This document shows positions 28,014-36,322 of a DNA stretch of 64,000 nucleotides, one piece after another. The translations under genes were made by a program, and so were the position numbers. The first letter of the stretch is position 1, and each line of letters begins with the position of its first letter. The notes below the pieces were generated by a model. It did not search any database and was not told where the DNA came from. It saw only the letters and a list, made by a program, of their open reading frames with translations. Source of the stretch: Geothermobacter hydrogeniphilus (lineage in GTDB: Bacteria; Desulfobacterota; Desulfuromonadia; Desulfuromonadales; Geothermobacteraceae); assembly GCF_002093115.1 (NCBI RefSeq), contig NZ_NAAD01000019.1, positions 1 to 64,000 on the forward strand. Reading direction: 5' to 3'.

Positions 28014-28213
28014 ATAGCCACCAAGCCACCAAGAGCACCAAGAAACCTTTTCATAACGCGGGGCCGCAGAGCGGAAGAGTCTGCAGTAAAAAGCAAAGAG
28101 CTTTGTTTTGGATCTCACGCGATGTTCAGATGTTCTTTTTGCCCGGTTTTTTTTCTCACCTGTCGTTAAAGAGACTTTGCCTTCTTGGTGTCCTTTGTGT
28201 CTTGGTGGCTGAT
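28014..28213. repeat. Inverted short-period repeats (CACCAAGA type) between mqnE and mqnC
   Basis: The left arm at 28014-28044 consists of CACCAAG units spaced nine to ten bases apart. The right arm at 28182-28213 is its imperfect inverted copy (TTCTTGGTG...CTTGGTGGCTGAT). The 137-base middle has no gene; an in-frame extension of mqnC runs into it but is hydrophobic nonsense encoded by the repeat itself. Confidence 0.8.
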
Positions 28214-28237
28214 AGGGTTTTATGTTCAAAAATACAT

Positions 28238-29302
28238 ATGTTCAAAAAAATTCAAGATAAATTGAATGCCGGGCAGCCGGTCGACCGCGACGAGGCACTC
28301 TGGCTGCTCACCGAGGCCGAGCTGCTGCAGCTCGGCAAGCTGGGCGACGGGGGGCGGCGGCGTAAGCACCCGGAGAACCGGGTGACCTTCGTGGTCGACC
28401 GCAACGTCAATTACAGCAACGTCTGCGAGTCGAAATGCAAGTTCTGCGCGTTCTACTGCGATGCCGATTCAGATCGGGCCTATCTGCTCGACTACGAAAC
28501 GATCTTTGCCAAGGTTCAGGAGCTGGTCGAGCATGGCGGCACCCAGCTGCTGATGCAGGGCGGGCTGCATCCGGAGTTGAAAATCGAATGGTTCGAGGAG
28601 TTGTTCCGTCAGCTCTCGCGGCGTTTTCCGCAGGTGCAGATCCATTCCCTGTCGGCGGCCGAGATCGTCCACATCGCCCGGCTCTCGAACCTGAGCGTCG
28701 CCGAGTGCCTAAGGCGGCTGCAGGCGGCGGGGTTGAAATCGCTGCCCGGCGCTGGTGCCGAGGTGCTGGTCGATGCGGTGCGGCAACGGATCTCACCCAA
28801 CAAGATCAGTTGGCAACAGTGGGGCGAGGTGATGGAGCTGGCCCACGGACTGGGGATGCGTACCACCGCGACGATGATGTTCGGCAGCGGCGAAGGACCG
28901 GAAGATATTGTCGAACACCTGTTTCGTATCCGTGAAATCCAGGCCCGGACCGGCGGTTTTACCGCGTTTATCCCCTGGACTTTTCAACCGCACAACACTG
29001 AACTTGGCGGGGAAACGGCGACCGGGGTTGACTACCTGAAGGTGCTGGCGCTGTCACGGATCGTCCTCGACAATATCGATAATATCCAGGCCAGTTGGGT
29101 AACCCAGGGTGCGCGCATGGCGCAGGTGGCGCTCTTCTTCGGCGCCAATGACCTCGGCGGCACCATGCTTGAAGAGAACGTCGTCGCCGCCGCCGGCGTC
29201 ACCTTCCGCATGTCGAAGGAAGAGATCATCGAACTGGCGCGTGGGGCCGGTTTTATTCCGGCACGACGGACCACGGAGTATGAGATTCTGGAAGTTTATT
29301 AA
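28238..29302 (+). CDS. mqnC: Cyclic dehypoxanthinyl futalosine synthase MqnC (radical SAM)
   Basis: A 354-aa radical SAM enzyme that cyclises dehypoxanthine futalosine. The cluster motif CESKCKFC has C63, C67 and C70. It has the MqnC-type GGTQLLMQGGLHPELKIEWFEELF, SLPGAGAEVL and IQASWVTQG sequences, which separate it from MqnE. The start at 28238 is chosen because residues upstream are encoded by an intergenic repeat; no clear ribosome binding site is seen. It is a paralogue of the preceding gene, acting two steps later in the same pathway. Confidence 0.93.
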   Translation: MFKKIQDKLNAGQPVDRDEALWLLTEAELLQLGKLGDGGRRRKHPENRVTFVVDRNVNYSNVCESKCKFCAFYCDADSDRAYLLDYETIFAKVQELVEHGGTQLLMQGGLHPELKIEWFEELFRQLSRRFPQVQIHSLSAAEIVHIARLSNLSVAECLRRLQAAGLKSLPGAGAEVLVDAVRQRISPNKISWQQWGEVMELAHGLGMRTTATMMFGSGEGPEDIVEHLFRIREIQARTGGFTAFIPWTFQPHNTELGGETATGVDYLKVLALSRIVLDNIDNIQASWVTQGARMAQVALFFGANDLGGTMLEENVVAAAGVTFRMSKEEIIELARGAGFIPARRTTEYEILEVY

Positions 29303-29310
29303 AATCCCGG

Positions 29311-29373
29311 GGCCGCCAAGACACCAAGGACGCCAAGAAGGCATTTCAAATTCATGGGGTCTCTTGGCGGCTT
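29311..29373. repeat. Short-period repeats (CGCCAAGA/CACCAAGG type) between mqnC and hisC
   Basis: GCCGCCAAGACACCAAGG and the following CGCCAAGAAG (29311-29340) are answered by CTCTTGGCGGCTT at 29361-29373, an inverted partial copy. This is the same design as the gap before mqnC with slightly different units. Confidence 0.7.
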
Positions 29374-29418
29374 GAGCGAACATCAGTGAGCGGGTGGCCG
29401 GGCTCTTAAGGGGGGTTC

Positions 29419-30471
29419 ATGACCTATCTACGCAAAAATATCGCCGAGATGGCCGGCTACGTGCCCGGTTTCCAGCCCGAAAACGAGGCGGAGTGGATCA
29501 AGCTCAACACCAACGAGAATCCCTACCCACCCTCGCCTAAGGTGCGTGAAGCGATTCTGGCCGAACTCGGCAGTGATGGCGGCAACCTGCGCAAGTACCC
29601 GGATGCGGCCAGCCGGGAGTTCCGACGGGTGGCGGCGGAACTGTACGGTTTTGATGCCGACTGGGTGATCAGCGCCAACGGTTCGGATGAACTGCTCAAC
29701 AATCTGATCCGCGCCTGTGCCGGGGAAGGGGAAGAGATCGCCTATGTCCATCCGTCCTATTCCTACTACGCGACCCTGGCCGCAATCCAGGGCGCGAAGG
29801 TGAAGACCTTCGGGTTGACGGAAGCGGGCCGGATTGCCGACTTCCCGGCACGGTATCCAGGGAAAATCTTTTTTCTCACCAGCCCCAACGCCCCGCTGGG
29901 GATTGCTTTTGACAAAGCCTACATCAGGGAACTCGCCGGTCGCTGTGCCGGGATCCTGGTGGTTGATGAGGCCTATGCCGATTTCGCCGAAGAAAATGCC
30001 CTGGAGCTGGTCAGGGAGTGCCGGAATGTCGTTGTGACCCGCACCCTGTCGAAGAGCTATTCCCTGGCCGGAATGCGGCTCGGCCTGGCGGTGGCGCGTC
30101 CCGAGATGATTGCCGCCCTCGACAAGATTCGTGACCACTACCACCTTGATCGCCTGGCGCTGGTCGCGGCGAGTGCCGCGTTGCGTGACCAGAACTATCT
30201 CAGGGAAATGGTCGCGAAGATCTGCAGCACCCGGGGTCGTTTTGCCGCCGTATTGGAAAGTCTCGGTTACCAGGTACTCGATTCCTGCGCCAACTACGTG
30301 TTCGCTGCGCCGCCGGACCGGGACGGCAAGCGGGTTTATGAGGCGCTTTTCCAGCGCCGGATTCTGGTTCGCCACTTCTCCGACCCGCTGCTCGCCCATG
30401 GGCTGCGAATTTCGATCGGCACCGATGAGGAGATGGATCAGGCCCTTGCGGCATTACGGGAAATCGGCTGA
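29419..30471 (+). CDS. hisC: Histidinol-phosphate aminotransferase
   Basis: A 350-aa PLP-dependent aminotransferase of histidine biosynthesis. The PLP lysine is K212 in [16 protein letters not shown]. Substrate-side motifs [14 protein letters not shown] and the C-terminal [26 protein letters not shown] are typical of HisC. It has an AAGGGGGG ribosome binding site. Other his genes are not nearby, so it stands apart from the biosynthetic operon. Related broad-specificity aromatic aminotransferases cannot be excluded. Confidence 0.9.
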   Translation: MTYLRKNIAEMAGYVPGFQPENEAEWIKLNTNENPYPPSPKVREAILAELGSDGGNLRKYPDAASREFRRVAAELYGFDADWVISANGSDELLNNLIRACAGEGEEIAYVHPSYSYYATLAAIQGAKVKTFGLTEAGRIADFPARYPGKIFFLTSPNAPLGIAFDKAYIRELAGRCAGILVVDEAYADFAEENALELVRECRNVVVTRTLSKSYSLAGMRLGLAVARPEMIAALDKIRDHYHLDRLALVAASAALRDQNYLREMVAKICSTRGRFAAVLESLGYQVLDSCANYVFAAPPDRDGKRVYEALFQRRILVRHFSDPLLAHGLRISIGTDEEMDQALAALREIG

Positions 30472-30649
30472 CGGGCTGATAAAGCGGCCATCTGCTCGTT
30501 GGTCCTCCCCCCGCGTCAACGATGTCCCTTGCGGAGTTATGGACGCCTTGCCGCTGGACATTTTTTCTCAGCCTGGGTCTTACCTCCGCGCCTCTGCGCG
30601 AGATTGCTTGAATGAATTTTCCGTATCTTCGTGGTGAGATCTGATTTTC

Positions 30650-31726
30650 ATGCCCGACGATTATCCTTTCAACCCCGCCGAGGTTGCCGAGCGCCTGCTG
30701 GCCTGGTACGCCGATGAGGGGCGCGACCTGCCCTGGCGGCACACCCGTAACCCCTATCGTATCTGGCTGTCCGAAATCATGCTGCAGCAGACCACCGTGG
30801 CCGCGGTGGTCCCCTACTACGAAAAATTTCTGGCGGCCTTTCCCGATATCGAAGCGCTGGCGGCGGCTCCGGTGGAGGCGGTCATCGAGCTCTGGGCGGG
30901 GCTCGGTTACTACCGTCGCGCCCGTCATCTGCACGCCGCGGCGGTGAAGGTGGTGGAAGACTTCGGCGGCAGCTTTCCCGCGAGCCCGGAGGAGATCCTT
31001 TCCCTGCCCGGTGTCGGCCGCTCGACCGCCGGGGCGATTCTCTCCATCGCCTTTGATAAGCCGGCACCGATTCTCGATGGCAACGTACGGCGGGTGCTCT
31101 GCCGGCTGTTTGCTCTGCAATTGCCTCCGCGTTCCAGCGAGGCGGAAAAGTTGCTCTGGAGTTGGGCGGAGGCCCTGACCCCGACCGGCCGGCCACACGA
31201 TTACGCGCAGGCGATCATGGATCTCGGGGCGACGGTCTGTCTTCCGAAGCAGCCCGTCTGTCCCTCCTGTCCGCTGACCGGCCTCTGCCAGGCGCGCCGC
31301 CGGGGACTGGAACGGGAGCTGCCGCTGAAGGCTGCAACGAAGACGGTGCCGACTGTCCGGCAGGTGGCGCTGTTGTTGTGGCGCGACGGCCGGCTGCTGG
31401 TACGCCGCCGCCCCTTTGCCGGCATGCTGCAGGGGCTGTGGGAATTCCCGGCGACCGATCTGCTTGTCCATGAAGGGGGCGGAGACGCCGCCCGTCGGTT
31501 GCTGGCGGAGCAGGGAGGGGTGAGTGAACCGCGGCGGGTCGGCGAAATCCGCCACGCCTATTCCCACTTCCGGCTCGAACTGGAGGTCTGGTCCGCGCCG
31601 TTTGCGGAACGCTGCAGGGTTGCGGAACGGGGGGAGTGGCGCTGGGTCGATCCGGCCGCGCTGGCCCGGACACCGCTGCATGGTGCCCACCTGAAGGCGG
31701 CGAAGTTGCTGGACTCGCCAGCCTGA
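30650..31726 (+). CDS. mutY: A/G-specific adenine DNA glycosylase MutY
   Basis: A 358-aa repair enzyme that removes adenine mispaired with 8-oxoguanine. It has the catalytic E42 in SEIMLQQTTV, the helix-hairpin-helix LPGVGRSTAGAI, catalytic D143 in ILDGNVRRV and a [4Fe-4S] loop (C197, C204, C207, C213). The C-terminal NUDIX-like domain (about 230-350) recognises 8-oxoguanine. Upstream lies a gap with a repeat-like CTCCGCGCCTCTGCGCGAGA and TTTTCCGTATCTTCGTGGTG. The ribosome binding site is weak. Confidence 0.94.
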   Translation: MPDDYPFNPAEVAERLLAWYADEGRDLPWRHTRNPYRIWLSEIMLQQTTVAAVVPYYEKFLAAFPDIEALAAAPVEAVIELWAGLGYYRRARHLHAAAVKVVEDFGGSFPASPEEILSLPGVGRSTAGAILSIAFDKPAPILDGNVRRVLCRLFALQLPPRSSEAEKLLWSWAEALTPTGRPHDYAQAIMDLGATVCLPKQPVCPSCPLTGLCQARRRGLERELPLKAATKTVPTVRQVALLLWRDGRLLVRRRPFAGMLQGLWEFPATDLLVHEGGGDAARRLLAEQGGVSEPRRVGEIRHAYSHFRLELEVWSAPFAERCRVAERGEWRWVDPAALARTPLHGAHLKAAKLLDSPA

Positions 31727-31747
31727 ATCTGTCACCATGGCGAACTT

Positions 31748-32875
31748 ATGAACAAGACACCGATTATTGAAGATGCCGCCGAACTGGCGGAGTTCGCCCG
31801 CTTTCTGGCGGATCAGCCGGTGATCGCCGTTGATCTCGAAGCCGACAGCATGCACCATTTCACCGAGCAGGTTTGCCTGCTGCAGTTCACCGCTGCCGGG
31901 CGGACCATGCTGCTCGATCCGCTGGCGCTGCCCGATCTCGAGCCGCTGCGGGCGATTTTTGCCAATCCGCGGCAACGCAAGCTGTTCCACGCTGCCGATT
32001 ACGACCTGCGCTGTCTGCGGCGCGATTTCGACCTGCGGATCGACGGCCTGTTCGACAGCATGATCGCCGCCCAGTTGTGCGGTGAGCAGAAGATCGGCCT
32101 CGCTGATCTGCTCGGCAAGTATTTTGACCTGCGGATCGACAAGAAATACCAGCGTGCCGACTGGACGATTCGGCCCCTGCCGGGCGAGATGATCGCCTAC
32201 GCGGCCGGGGATACCGCTGATCTGGAGCGGTTGGCCGGGGTGCTTGAGCAGCGTCTGGAAGAGCTCGGACGAACCGCGTGGCACGCCGAGGAATGCGCCC
32301 TGCTGCAGGAGGTGGCCTTCGAAGAGAACGGCGGTCCGCTGTTTCTGCGTTTCAAGGGGGCCGGGCGTCTCGACCGTCGCCAGCTGGCCATTCTTGAACA
32401 GTTGCTGCAGTGGCGCATCCGCCGTGCCCGCAAACGGGACGTGCCGCCGTTCAAGATCATCGGCAACAAGCCGCTGCTGGCCGTCGCCACCGCCGCGCCG
32501 CAGACCGCCAGGGCTCTCGGCCGCCTGGAGGGGATGTTTCCGCGCCTGGTCGAAAGATTCGGCCGTGAACTGCTGGAGTGCGTGAGTGCGGGGTTGGCGA
32601 TTCCGGAAAAGGAGTTGCCGGCCTTCCCGCGCGGCGAACGGCGCCTGCGTGACCCTGAAGCGGACAAGCGTTTCGAGCGCCTGAAGCAGTGGCGCCGGCA
32701 GCAGGCGGAGCGGCTGCAGCTCGATCCCGGGGTGATGATCAACAATGCCCTGCTCGAAGCGATTGCCTACCAGCCTCCGGGAAGTTCTGATGACTTCGCC
32801 CGGTTTGAAGCCATGCGCAACTGGCAGCGGCAGGAGTTCGGAGCGCAGATCCTCCAGGTGCTTGACCACGGATGA
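31748..32875 (+). CDS. rnd: Ribonuclease D
   Basis: A 375-aa 3'-5' exonuclease of the DEDDy family acting in tRNA 3' maturation. The exonuclease motifs are VIAVDLEADSM (Exo I), FHAADYDLRCLRR (Exo II) and the YAAGDTADL region (Exo III). An HRDC domain with PPFKIIGNKPLLAVA and a second helical domain follow. It starts 22 bases after mutY and is probably co-transcribed. A strong terminator hairpin follows. Confidence 0.92.
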   Translation: MNKTPIIEDAAELAEFARFLADQPVIAVDLEADSMHHFTEQVCLLQFTAAGRTMLLDPLALPDLEPLRAIFANPRQRKLFHAADYDLRCLRRDFDLRIDGLFDSMIAAQLCGEQKIGLADLLGKYFDLRIDKKYQRADWTIRPLPGEMIAYAAGDTADLERLAGVLEQRLEELGRTAWHAEECALLQEVAFEENGGPLFLRFKGAGRLDRRQLAILEQLLQWRIRRARKRDVPPFKIIGNKPLLAVATAAPQTARALGRLEGMFPRLVERFGRELLECVSAGLAIPEKELPAFPRGERRLRDPEADKRFERLKQWRRQQAERLQLDPGVMINNALLEAIAYQPPGSSDDFARFEAMRNWQRQEFGAQILQVLDHG

Positions 32876-32908
32876 CGCTGATTGGGACGGTGGAGATTTC
32901 ATTCTGAA

Positions 32909-32940
32909 GCAAACGCGCGGGTTGTAACCCGCGCGTTTGC
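32909..32940. terminator. Bidirectional terminator between rnd and fumC
   Basis: GCAAACGCGCGGGTT and AACCCGCGCGTTTGC form a perfect 15-bp stem with a GT loop, followed by TTTTGGGTTT on the plus strand. The genes on both sides converge, so it can end both transcripts. Confidence 0.85.
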
Positions 32941-32948
32941 TTTTGGGT

Positions 32949-34340
32949 TTATCTTCCTGTCTGCGGCAGCGGGTCCAGCAATGCGTTTAATTCTTTTTCC
33001 GGCAGGACTTTTTCCCGCAGGCAGAGGGCGCGGATCGTTGTTCCTTCGCGGAAGGCCTGTTTGGCCAGTTCCGAAGCCCGGTCATAGCCGATGCGCGGCG
33101 CCAGGGCGGTGACCATGGCCAGACTCTGTTCGACCAGTTCGGCACAGCGTTCGGCGTTGGCCTGCAGTCCGGTCACGCACTTCTCGGCGAACAGCCGCGC
33201 GGCGTTGGCTGTCAGTTCGATGCTCTCCAGCAGGTTGCGGGCCAGCAGCGGCAGCATCACGTTGAGTTCGAAATTGCCCGCCAGCCCGCCGAGGGTGATG
33301 GCGGCGTCATTGCCGATCACCTGGGCGCAGACCTGGATCAGGCTCTCCGCCATCACCGGATTGACCTTGCCCGGCATGATGGAACTGCCCGGCTGCACGG
33401 CCGGCAGGCTCAGTTCGCCATAGCCGCCGCGTGGTCCGCTGGCGAGAAGGCGGATATCGTTGGCGATCTTGAAGAGGGCCGCGGCGCAGCTTTTCAGGGT
33501 TCCGCTGAGGGTGACGATCGCGTCCCTGGCCGCCTGGGCCTCGAAATGATTGCGCGCCTCGCTGAATTCCAGCCCGGTCTCCTTTGTCAGCCCTGAGCAG
33601 ACACGAGCGGCAAATTCCGGGTGGGTATTCAGCCCGGTGCCGACGGCGGTGCCCCCCAGGGGCAGTTCCAGCAGCCCTGCAGCGCTCAGCTGAAGTCTCT
33701 GCCGGGCCAGTTCGAGCTGGCGGGCATAGCCGGAAAAGACCTGGCCGAGACGGATCGGCACCGCGTCCTGGAGATGGGTGCGTCCCAGCTTGACAATCGG
33801 ATCGAATTCTTCCGCCTTGTCCTGCAGGCTCTTCTGCAGCAGCTCCAGGGCCGGCAGCAGATGCCGGTGCAGTTCTTCGGCGGCCGCCAGGTGGATGGCG
33901 CTGGGAAAGACGTCGTTGCTCGACTGGCCGAGATTGACATGATCGTTGGGATGGACCGCCTTGTCGCCGAGGTTGTGGCCGAGGATGGCGGCGGCACGGT
34001 TGGCGATCACCTCGTTGGCGTTCATGTTGCTGCTGGTTCCGGAACCGGTCTGGAAGATATCGATCGGGAAATGTTCATCAAGATCCCCGTTGGCCACCTC
34101 GGCGGCGGCCTGTGCTATCGCTTCGGCCAGGTCTGCCGGCAGCAGTCCCAGTTCGGCATTGACCCGGGCCGCGTACTGCTTGATCAGGCCCAGGGCGCGG
34201 ATCATTGCCCGCGGCAGGGGCCGGCCGGAGACCGGGAAGTTGTTGACCGCACGCGCGGTCTGGGCGCCGTAGAGGGCCGCGGCGGGGACCTGCATGCTGC
34301 CCATCGAATCGGTTTCGGTGCGTTGTTGCTCTCGGTTCAT
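32949..34340 (-). CDS. fumC: Class II fumarate hydratase
   Basis: A 463-aa enzyme interconverting fumarate and malate in the citric acid cycle; class II enzymes need no iron-sulfur cluster. It has the fumarase/aspartase signature GSSIMPGKVNPVMAES and the conserved TGSGTSSNMNANEV and GRTHLQDAVPIRLGQ loops. The start at 34340 is seven bases from AAGGAGA; the ATG two codons earlier is too close to it. An aspartase is less likely given PVSGRPLPRAMIRALGLIK. Confidence 0.94.
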   Translation of the reverse strand: MNREQQRTETDSMGSMQVPAAALYGAQTARAVNNFPVSGRPLPRAMIRALGLIKQYAARVNAELGLLPADLAEAIAQAAAEVANGDLDEHFPIDIFQTGSGTSSNMNANEVIANRAAAILGHNLGDKAVHPNDHVNLGQSSNDVFPSAIHLAAAEELHRHLLPALELLQKSLQDKAEEFDPIVKLGRTHLQDAVPIRLGQVFSGYARQLELARQRLQLSAAGLLELPLGGTAVGTGLNTHPEFAARVCSGLTKETGLEFSEARNHFEAQAARDAIVTLSGTLKSCAAALFKIANDIRLLASGPRGGYGELSLPAVQPGSSIMPGKVNPVMAESLIQVCAQVIGNDAAITLGGLAGNFELNVMLPLLARNLLESIELTANAARLFAEKCVTGLQANAERCAELVEQSLAMVTALAPRIGYDRASELAKQAFREGTTIRALCLREKVLPEKELNALLDPLPQTGR

Positions 34341-34467
34341 CGGCATTCTCCTTTTGCAGCCAGCTTATCAATCCCGTCATGGCTGTCAATGGCCTGGATC
34401 AGGACAAATTTTACTCTGGCTAAAAATACTGCTTCGCCGCTGTCGCGCCTTCATGTAGAATGGTCCG

Positions 34468-35340
34468 GTGAGTTCCCTCGCCTTTGCCCTCATCCTGCTC
34501 TCGGCGCTGATGCACGCCCTGTGGAACCTGCTGGTCAAGCAGAGCGGGGACAAGACCGCCTATATCTGGTGGATGTTCCTGCAGTCCGGGATCCTCTTCA
34601 GCCTGATCATGCTGCTGGCGGCCGGGCCCTTTCCACCGCTGTCGCCCCGTCTGCTGCTGCTGACCGCCGGCGGGGCGGTCTGTTTCGTCCTCTACCACCT
34701 CTTCACCGGTCGCGCCTACCGTGAAGGGGACCTGTCGATGACCTACCCGCTGGCGCAGACGGCGATGCTCTATGTTCCCCTCTGGGGGGTGCTGCTGCTC
34801 AAGGAACATCTGTCGCCGCTTGGGGTGGCCGGCATCCTGTTGATTGCCATGGGGGCCTATGCCGTGCAGCTGCGCACTCTGAGGATGTCCGAGGTGCTGC
34901 GCCCGTTTCACTACCTGGGCAGTTCTTCGGTACGCTTCGCGCTCGCCGCGGGACTGGTCTATTCCTTCGGCGCGGTGATCGACAAGAGCGGGGTGACCCG
35001 TTACGATCCGCTGCATTTCACTTACCTGCTGGTTGTCTGGATGCTGTTGCTGATGTCGCTCAACCTGTTGCGGTCGGGCAACAGGGGACGGATCCCGGCT
35101 GAATGGCGCCGTCATCCGCGTCTGGTCCTCTGCGCCGGACCGGTGATGCTCTGTTCCTTTCTCAGCTTCCGTTACGGACTGCAGCTGGCGCCGATGAGCT
35201 ACGCGGTGCCGGTGCGCCAGGCTTCGCTGTTGATCGCCGTTTTGATCGGAGTGGTTTTTCTCGGTGAACGGGCCGGTCGCATCCGGTTCGGCGCCACTCT
35301 GCTGATTCTCGCCGGAGTCTGCCTGGTCCGTTTCGGTTGA
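34468..35340 (+). CDS. EamA/DMT-family transporter
   Basis: A 290-aa membrane protein with ten hydrophobic segments arranged as two EamA repeats (LILLSALMHALWNLLVKQSG in the first, YSFGAVIDKSGVTRYDPLHF in the second). It is a probable drug/metabolite-type permease; the substrate is unknown. The GTG start at 34468 lies seven bases after a TAGAAT -10-like box, so the mRNA could be leaderless or the true start could be further in. The stop codon is next to the terminal repeat of a 181-bp element. Confidence 0.8.
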   Translation: MSSLAFALILLSALMHALWNLLVKQSGDKTAYIWWMFLQSGILFSLIMLLAAGPFPPLSPRLLLLTAGGAVCFVLYHLFTGRAYREGDLSMTYPLAQTAMLYVPLWGVLLLKEHLSPLGVAGILLIAMGAYAVQLRTLRMSEVLRPFHYLGSSSVRFALAAGLVYSFGAVIDKSGVTRYDPLHFTYLLVVWMLLLMSLNLLRSGNRGRIPAEWRRHPRLVLCAGPVMLCSFLSFRYGLQLAPMSYAVPVRQASLLIAVLIGVVFLGERAGRIRFGATLLILAGVCLVRFG

Positions 35341-35520
35341 ACCCAAATCCGCCGGCAATTTCGGGATTCGGCTGTCATTACGGTTGAATCTGCTTCGTTG
35401 CCTTCACCGCATCGGTGCTCAACGCAGCCCGGCTGCGTTTGCGCCCGAAGCGGAACGGCGCCTCGCATCTCCACCCGTCCCGCCACCCTCGGTCCGCAAA
35501 ACTGCCGGTGGATTTGGGTT
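35340..35520. repeat. 181-bp MITE-like element with 22-bp terminal inverted repeats
   Basis: AACCCAAATCCGCCGGCAAT at 35340 and its inverted copy ending at 35520 (ATTTGGGTT) match over 20 of 22 bases. The element touches the EamA stop codon. It has no coding capacity and contains several G/C-rich partial palindromes (for example GCAGCCCGGCTGC). No flanking target duplication is evident. Confidence 0.6.
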
Positions 35521-35593
35521 GAAGCTGGGCCGGGTGCCCCGGGCTGTGCTATAAACAGGCGGTACAGAATTTCCGTTTTCCGAGGGCTCTCTG

Positions 35594-36175
35594 ATGAAAA
35601 ACCTGGCCAATTTTCTGTTCGAGGTGGGGATGCTCAAACGCACCCCGCGCAGCGGCTTCCAGTTCCTCGGCTCCGGCGCCGAGTCGGTGGCCGAACATTC
35701 CTTCCGCACTGCCATGATCGGTTACACCCTGGCTCATCTGGATGGGCGGGCCGATGTCGGCCGGGTGGTGCAGATATGCCTCTTTCATGACCTGCCCGAG
35801 GCGCGGACCGGCGATCAGAATTACGTCAACAAGAAGTACGTTCGCACGGATGAAAAAAAAGCGGTCGAGGACCTGGCCCGGAACCTGCCGTTCGGCGATG
35901 ACTACCGTGACCTGTGGCAGGAATTTGATGCCCGCGAGAGCCTTGAGGCGCAGCTGGCACATGATGCCGATCAGCTGGAGATGATCCTGGCCTTGAAGGA
36001 ATACAAGGATCTCGGCAACCGTTACGCCGACGAGTGGTATCCTTATTTGGTTGAGCGGTTGCGGACCGACGCGGCGCGGCAGCTGGCGGAGACCATCTGG
36101 GAGACCGATTCGAGCAAGTGGTGGTTCGATGATGATCACCAGTGGTGGGTGAAGGGAGAGCGGGGTCCTGCTTGA
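35594..36175 (+). CDS. HD-domain phosphohydrolase (YfbR/HDDC2-like)
   Basis: A 193-aa soluble metal-dependent phosphohydrolase. The HD signature is complete: H35 in ESVAEHSFRTA, H65-D66 in ICLFHDLPEARTGD and D124 in AHDADQLEMIL. This pattern matches YfbR/HDDC2-type 5'-deoxynucleotidases, which cut nucleoside monophosphates. The C-terminus is tryptophan-rich (WWFDDDHQWWVKG). It sits between the MITE-like element and the serS leader; no operon partner is evident. Confidence 0.88.
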   Translation: MKNLANFLFEVGMLKRTPRSGFQFLGSGAESVAEHSFRTAMIGYTLAHLDGRADVGRVVQICLFHDLPEARTGDQNYVNKKYVRTDEKKAVEDLARNLPFGDDYRDLWQEFDARESLEAQLAHDADQLEMILALKEYKDLGNRYADEWYPYLVERLRTDAARQLAETIWETDSSKWWFDDDHQWWVKGERGPA

Positions 36176-36215
36176 CGCTGTCGGGCTTTAGTGTTACAAG
36201 TGTCCGCTTGAAAAT

Positions 36216-36305
36216 TGTTACCTGAATCAGTGAGTTCCTGTCGGATGGAGAGGGCAATGACTTGTGTTATCCGCCGACAAGGGGCTCACTGATGCAGGTG
36301 TTACA
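36216..36305 (+). other. Long imperfect stem in the serS leader
   Basis: Between the HD gene and serS, the left arm (36217-36245, GTTACCTG, ATCAGTGAG, CCTGTCGG) pairs in register with the right arm (36271-36305, CCGACAAGG, CTCACTGAT, CAGGTGTTAC), leaving a 25-nt apical loop. It is not followed by a T-run. It could be a leader RNA controlling serS. No T-box sequence is seen. Confidence 0.55.
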
Positions 36306-36322
36306 GAACGGGGATTTCAGTT

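Noticed and set aside
30200-32902. Very long minus-strand open frame (900 codons) opposite hisC, mutY and rnd
   Set aside because: The three plus-strand genes have catalytic motifs; the antisense product has none and is Gln/Arg/Pro-rich.
36176-36322. T-box leader for serS
   Set aside because: No T-box sequence, specifier loop or antiterminator/terminator pair is visible, only one long paired stem.
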